From the NCBI GenBank assembly GCA_029250385.1, contig JAQXFJ010000305.1, positions 1 to 7,891 of the forward strand: 7,891 bases of DNA. Direction: 5' to 3'. Position 1 is the stretch's first letter. Each line of letters starts with the position of its first letter. Positions 6,404 to 7,891 of this stretch are shown piece by piece. The notes beneath the pieces were generated by a model. The model had not been told where the DNA came from. It did no database searches and saw only the letters and a list, made by a program, of their open reading frames with translations. Both the position numbers and the translations under genes were made by a program. Origin of the DNA: Candidatus Poseidoniaceae archaeon (GTDB lineage Archaea > Thermoplasmatota > Poseidoniia > Poseidoniales > Poseidoniaceae).

Positions 6404-7643
6404 ATTTTCCTAGTTCCTCACGTTGTTCTTGAATATGCCAAGGTACTGTTTCGTACACTTCGGTAAAAATTGTTGAGGCAGGGGGGTAAGGTCCACTGGC
6501 TAAGTCACCAAACTCGCAGGCTTCTTTGTAAGCGGTCATGACTTCATCATCGATTTTCTGCTCTAATTGTTTATGCTTTTTCTCATCCCACTGGTTTGAT
6601 TTAATCAAATAGGTTTTCAAACGCTCCACAGGATCTCCACCAGGCCAATATTTGAATTCGTCATCAGGACGATACGCTGATGGGTCATCTGATGAGGAGT
6701 GTGCACCTGCTCTGTAAGTATAGACTTCGATGTGAGTTGGTCCAAGTCCAGCACTCGCTCTATCCCTTGCCCATCTTGTGACACTGTATAGGGCTAGGAA
6801 ATCATTTCCATCAACACGGATTGAAGGTATGTCGTAAGCGAGTCCACGTTCAGCGAATGTTCTGCCGCCAGTGGCAAGGTTTTGGTGGGTTGAAATTGCC
6901 CATTGATTATTTACTACATTGAGAATTACTGGGGGTTTGAAAGTCGATGCAAAATTAAGCGCATAATGATAATCACCTTGCGCAGATGTTCCATCGCCAA
7001 GCCAAGTTATACACGCTTCGTCTAGGCCTTTGTAGGCGCTGGCCATTGCAACACCGACAGCTTGGGAAAACTGAGTCCCCACTGGAGATGAAATTGATAT
7101 GAATCTCCCTTCTTTCCATGTATAGTGAACCGGCATTTGTCTTCCTTTGACATTGTCTTCAGTATTTCCAATGCAGTGGCAAATCATGCTAACCATATCT
7201 CTGCCTCTAACAAATTGAGCCCCTGGTTGACGGTATGATGGGAAAATCCAGTCGTTATCTTCTAGCGCCATAGTTTGCGCAATTGCCACGGCTTCTTCCC
7301 CAAACGAGCGCATGTAGAATGATAGTTTACCAGTTCTTTGCATCTTTAGCATCCGGTCATCAAAAATCCTAAGTCGCATCATGTATTCTAACCCAAGAAT
7401 CAGTTTTTCAGTAGAAATCTCAGGAATCCATTCACCCTTGGCTTCGTGCTCATCAGTTAGTACTCTGACAAGTCCAGACGCATGGGCAGTAGTATCTTGG
7501 GCGGTGGATTTTGCTGGGTCTGGGCGAGGTAAATCCTCGGGCTGCTCCTTGAATTTACCACCAAAATCTGCCTTCTCACCGGGTCTGAATGGAGGTACTC
7601 CAATTGTGTATGGAGTTGTTACCGCAGTCTTTCTACCGGTCAT
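6402..7643 (-). CDS. bkdA1: Branched-chain 2-oxoacid (2-oxoisovalerate) dehydrogenase E1 component, alpha subunit
   Basis: Thiamine-diphosphate subunit that starts oxidative decarboxylation of branched-chain 2-oxoacids. It has 413 residues. An N-terminal extension of about 75 residues (VPPFRPGEKADFGG, then GLVRVLTDEHEAKGEW) is characteristic of proteobacterial BkdA1 (about 410 residues) and absent from typical pyruvate E1 alpha. Further motifs are MQRTGKLSFYMRSFGEEA (101-118), GRQMPVHY (167-174) and ISSPVGTQFSQAVG (184-197). The thiamine motif runs from Gly216-Asp217-Gly218 to Asn245-Asn246. SIRVDGNDF is at 274-282. The loop HSSSDDPSAYRPDD (315-328) corresponds to the phosphorylation loop of mammalian BCKDHA; no kinase is visible here. 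The C-terminal SGPYPPASTIFTEVY and QREELG also match Pseudomonas BkdA1 as I recall it. The ATG overlaps the lipA stop as ATGA and has GAGGTG five bases upstream. Class is secure; pyruvate as an additional or main substrate is possible. Confidence 0.96.
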   Translation of the reverse strand: MTGRKTAVTTPYTIGVPPFRPGEKADFGGKFKEQPEDLPRPDPAKSTAQDTTAHASGLVRVLTDEHEAKGEWIPEISTEKLILGLEYMMRLRIFDDRMLKMQRTGKLSFYMRSFGEEAVAIAQTMALEDNDWIFPSYRQPGAQFVRGRDMVSMICHCIGNTEDNVKGRQMPVHYTWKEGRFISISSPVGTQFSQAVGVAMASAYKGLDEACITWLGDGTSAQGDYHYALNFASTFKPPVILNVVNNQWAISTHQNLATGGRTFAERGLAYDIPSIRVDGNDFLALYSVTRWARDRASAGLGPTHIEVYTYRAGAHSSSDDPSAYRPDDEFKYWPGGDPVERLKTYLIKSNQWDEKKHKQLEQKIDDEVMTAYKEACEFGDLASGPYPPASTIFTEVYETVPWHIQEQREELGK

Positions 7644-7891
7644 TGTTCCACCTCATGTAGAATTGGCTTTAAGGTATGTCGGTGAGGGTCATCTTTCTGT
7701 TTGACCATAACATAGGCGCCAGGTAGAATTTCTTGGTTTAGTGGGTCACGAGTTTTTCTGTATAATAAACCCGCCTTGTATGAAGACCTTACCAATGGTC
7801 CTGATGCAACACCGTGGAAACCTAGCGCTATTGCTTCTTGTGCCCAAACGTCATACATTTCAGGTTCGGGGTAACGGTCTATTTTGAGGTG
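7640..7891 (-). CDS. lipA: Lipoyl synthase, C-terminal part only (5' end beyond the window), with a C-terminal extension
   Basis: Radical-SAM iron-sulfur enzyme that inserts two sulfurs into a protein-bound octanoyl group to make lipoate, the cofactor of the E2 lipoyl lysine. Only the last 83 residues are visible; the frame is open to the window edge (HLKIDRYPEPE before the Met at 7858), so that Met is internal. The tail resembles LipA: DRYPEPEMYDVW, then AIALGFHGVASGPLVRSSYKAG. The RSSY motif (7789-7778) supplies the serine ligand of the auxiliary 4Fe-4S cluster in known LipA proteins. The radical-SAM cysteines are outside the window. After RSSY about 45 residues remain, longer than the short tail of E. 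coli LipA, with a basic/His-containing end (KQKDDPHRHTLKP). Its stop overlaps the bkdA1 start by four bases, so it is the upstream gene of the same operon. Identity rests on this C-terminal match alone. Confidence 0.88.
   Translation of the reverse strand, partial: HLKIDRYPEPEMYDVWAQEAIALGFHGVASGPLVRSSYKAGLLYRKTRDPLNQEILPGAYVMVKQKDDPHRHTLKPILHEVEQ
7649..7654 (-). promoter_or_regulatory. Shine-Dalgarno site for bkdA1 within the end of lipA
   Basis: GAGGTG on the - strand lies five bases before the bkdA1 ATG (7643-7641) and inside the last codons of lipA. Combined with the four-base ATGA overlap, it supports translational coupling of lipoate synthesis to the dehydrogenase and confirms the bkdA1 start. 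Confidence 0.75.

Noticed and set aside
2660..7643. Pyruvate dehydrogenase complex as the primary call
   Set aside because: The alpha and beta E1 sequences carry branched-chain-type marks (long N-terminus, GRQMPVHY, HSSSDDPSAYR, QFADYIFPAYDQIVNE), so the bkd call is preferred, though activity on pyruvate cannot be excluded.
7381..7704. 107-codon open frame on the + strand spanning the bkdA1/lipA junction
   Set aside because: It is antisense to two confident genes and to their overlap; no domain or independent start signal is visible.
7758..7770. TTTATTATA-like element on the - strand as a promoter before bkdA1
   Set aside because: It lies within lipA coding sequence more than 100 bases from the bkdA1 start, and the ATGA overlap with its Shine-Dalgarno points to co-transcription.
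7856..7858. ATG at 7858 as the start of a small 72-residue gene
   Set aside because: The frame continues to the window edge with LipA-like sequence (DRYPEPE), so this is the tail of lipA and not a small gene.
1..7891. Mobile elements, CRISPR arrays, tRNA or rRNA genes, or a defence system
   Set aside because: No direct repeat array, transposase-like frame, terminal inverted repeats, tRNA-like cloverleaf or rRNA segment was seen; nearly all bases are in metabolic genes.

Overview
The window looks like part of a marine planktonic archaeon, most plausibly a Marine Group II euryarchaeon (Candidatus Poseidoniales). This is inference, because no marker gene such as rRNA is present. The supporting signs are: a SAP-domain plus membrane plus zinc-ribbon protein, a layout I associate with that group; an archaeal-looking TATA element placed for near-leaderless transcription; Shine-Dalgarno sites of the GGAGGTGAT type; and a ribonucleotide reductase that reads strikingly like the eukaryotic R1 subunit. 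A bacterium carrying these genes cannot be excluded from the sequence alone. The DNA is moderately AT-rich and very tightly packed; no stretch over 300 bases lacks a gene.

Layout. On the + strand, positions 1-1833 hold the C-terminal three quarters of a class I ribonucleotide reductase large subunit (nrdA), whose 5' end lies before the window. It meets the next gene stop-to-stop with no spacer. Everything else is on the - strand and is read from right to left: the last 83 codons of lipoyl synthase (lipA, 7640-7891), then bkdA1 (E1 alpha), bkdA2 (E1 beta), bkdB (E2) and lpdV (E3), then, after a short gap with its own TATA-like element, the SAP/membrane/zinc-ribbon gene (1834-2607).

How the genes work together. 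bkdA1-bkdA2-bkdB-lpdV encode a complete 2-oxoacid dehydrogenase complex. By remembered family patterns it matches the branched-chain type, and specifically the Pseudomonas bkd operon in both gene order and residue detail. The complex oxidatively decarboxylates branched-chain 2-oxoacids from valine, leucine and isoleucine (possibly also pyruvate) to acyl-CoA and NADH. Its E2 must carry lipoate on one lysine, and lipA, translationally coupled to the front of the operon by an ATGA overlap, makes that cofactor. Junctions within the cluster are 4-base overlaps or gaps of a few bases, and the Shine-Dalgarno sites sit at or across the upstream stop codons, so one transcript with coupled translation is likely. 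The operon promoter and the start of lipA lie beyond position 7891.

The main points for a second look are the proteobacterial-type bkd block with lipA in a probable archaeon, the uncharacterised SAP/membrane/zinc-ribbon protein, the eukaryote-like ribonucleotide reductase, the C-terminal extension on LipA, and several start codons that should be moved downstream. I did not see evidence for a wholly new system in this window.
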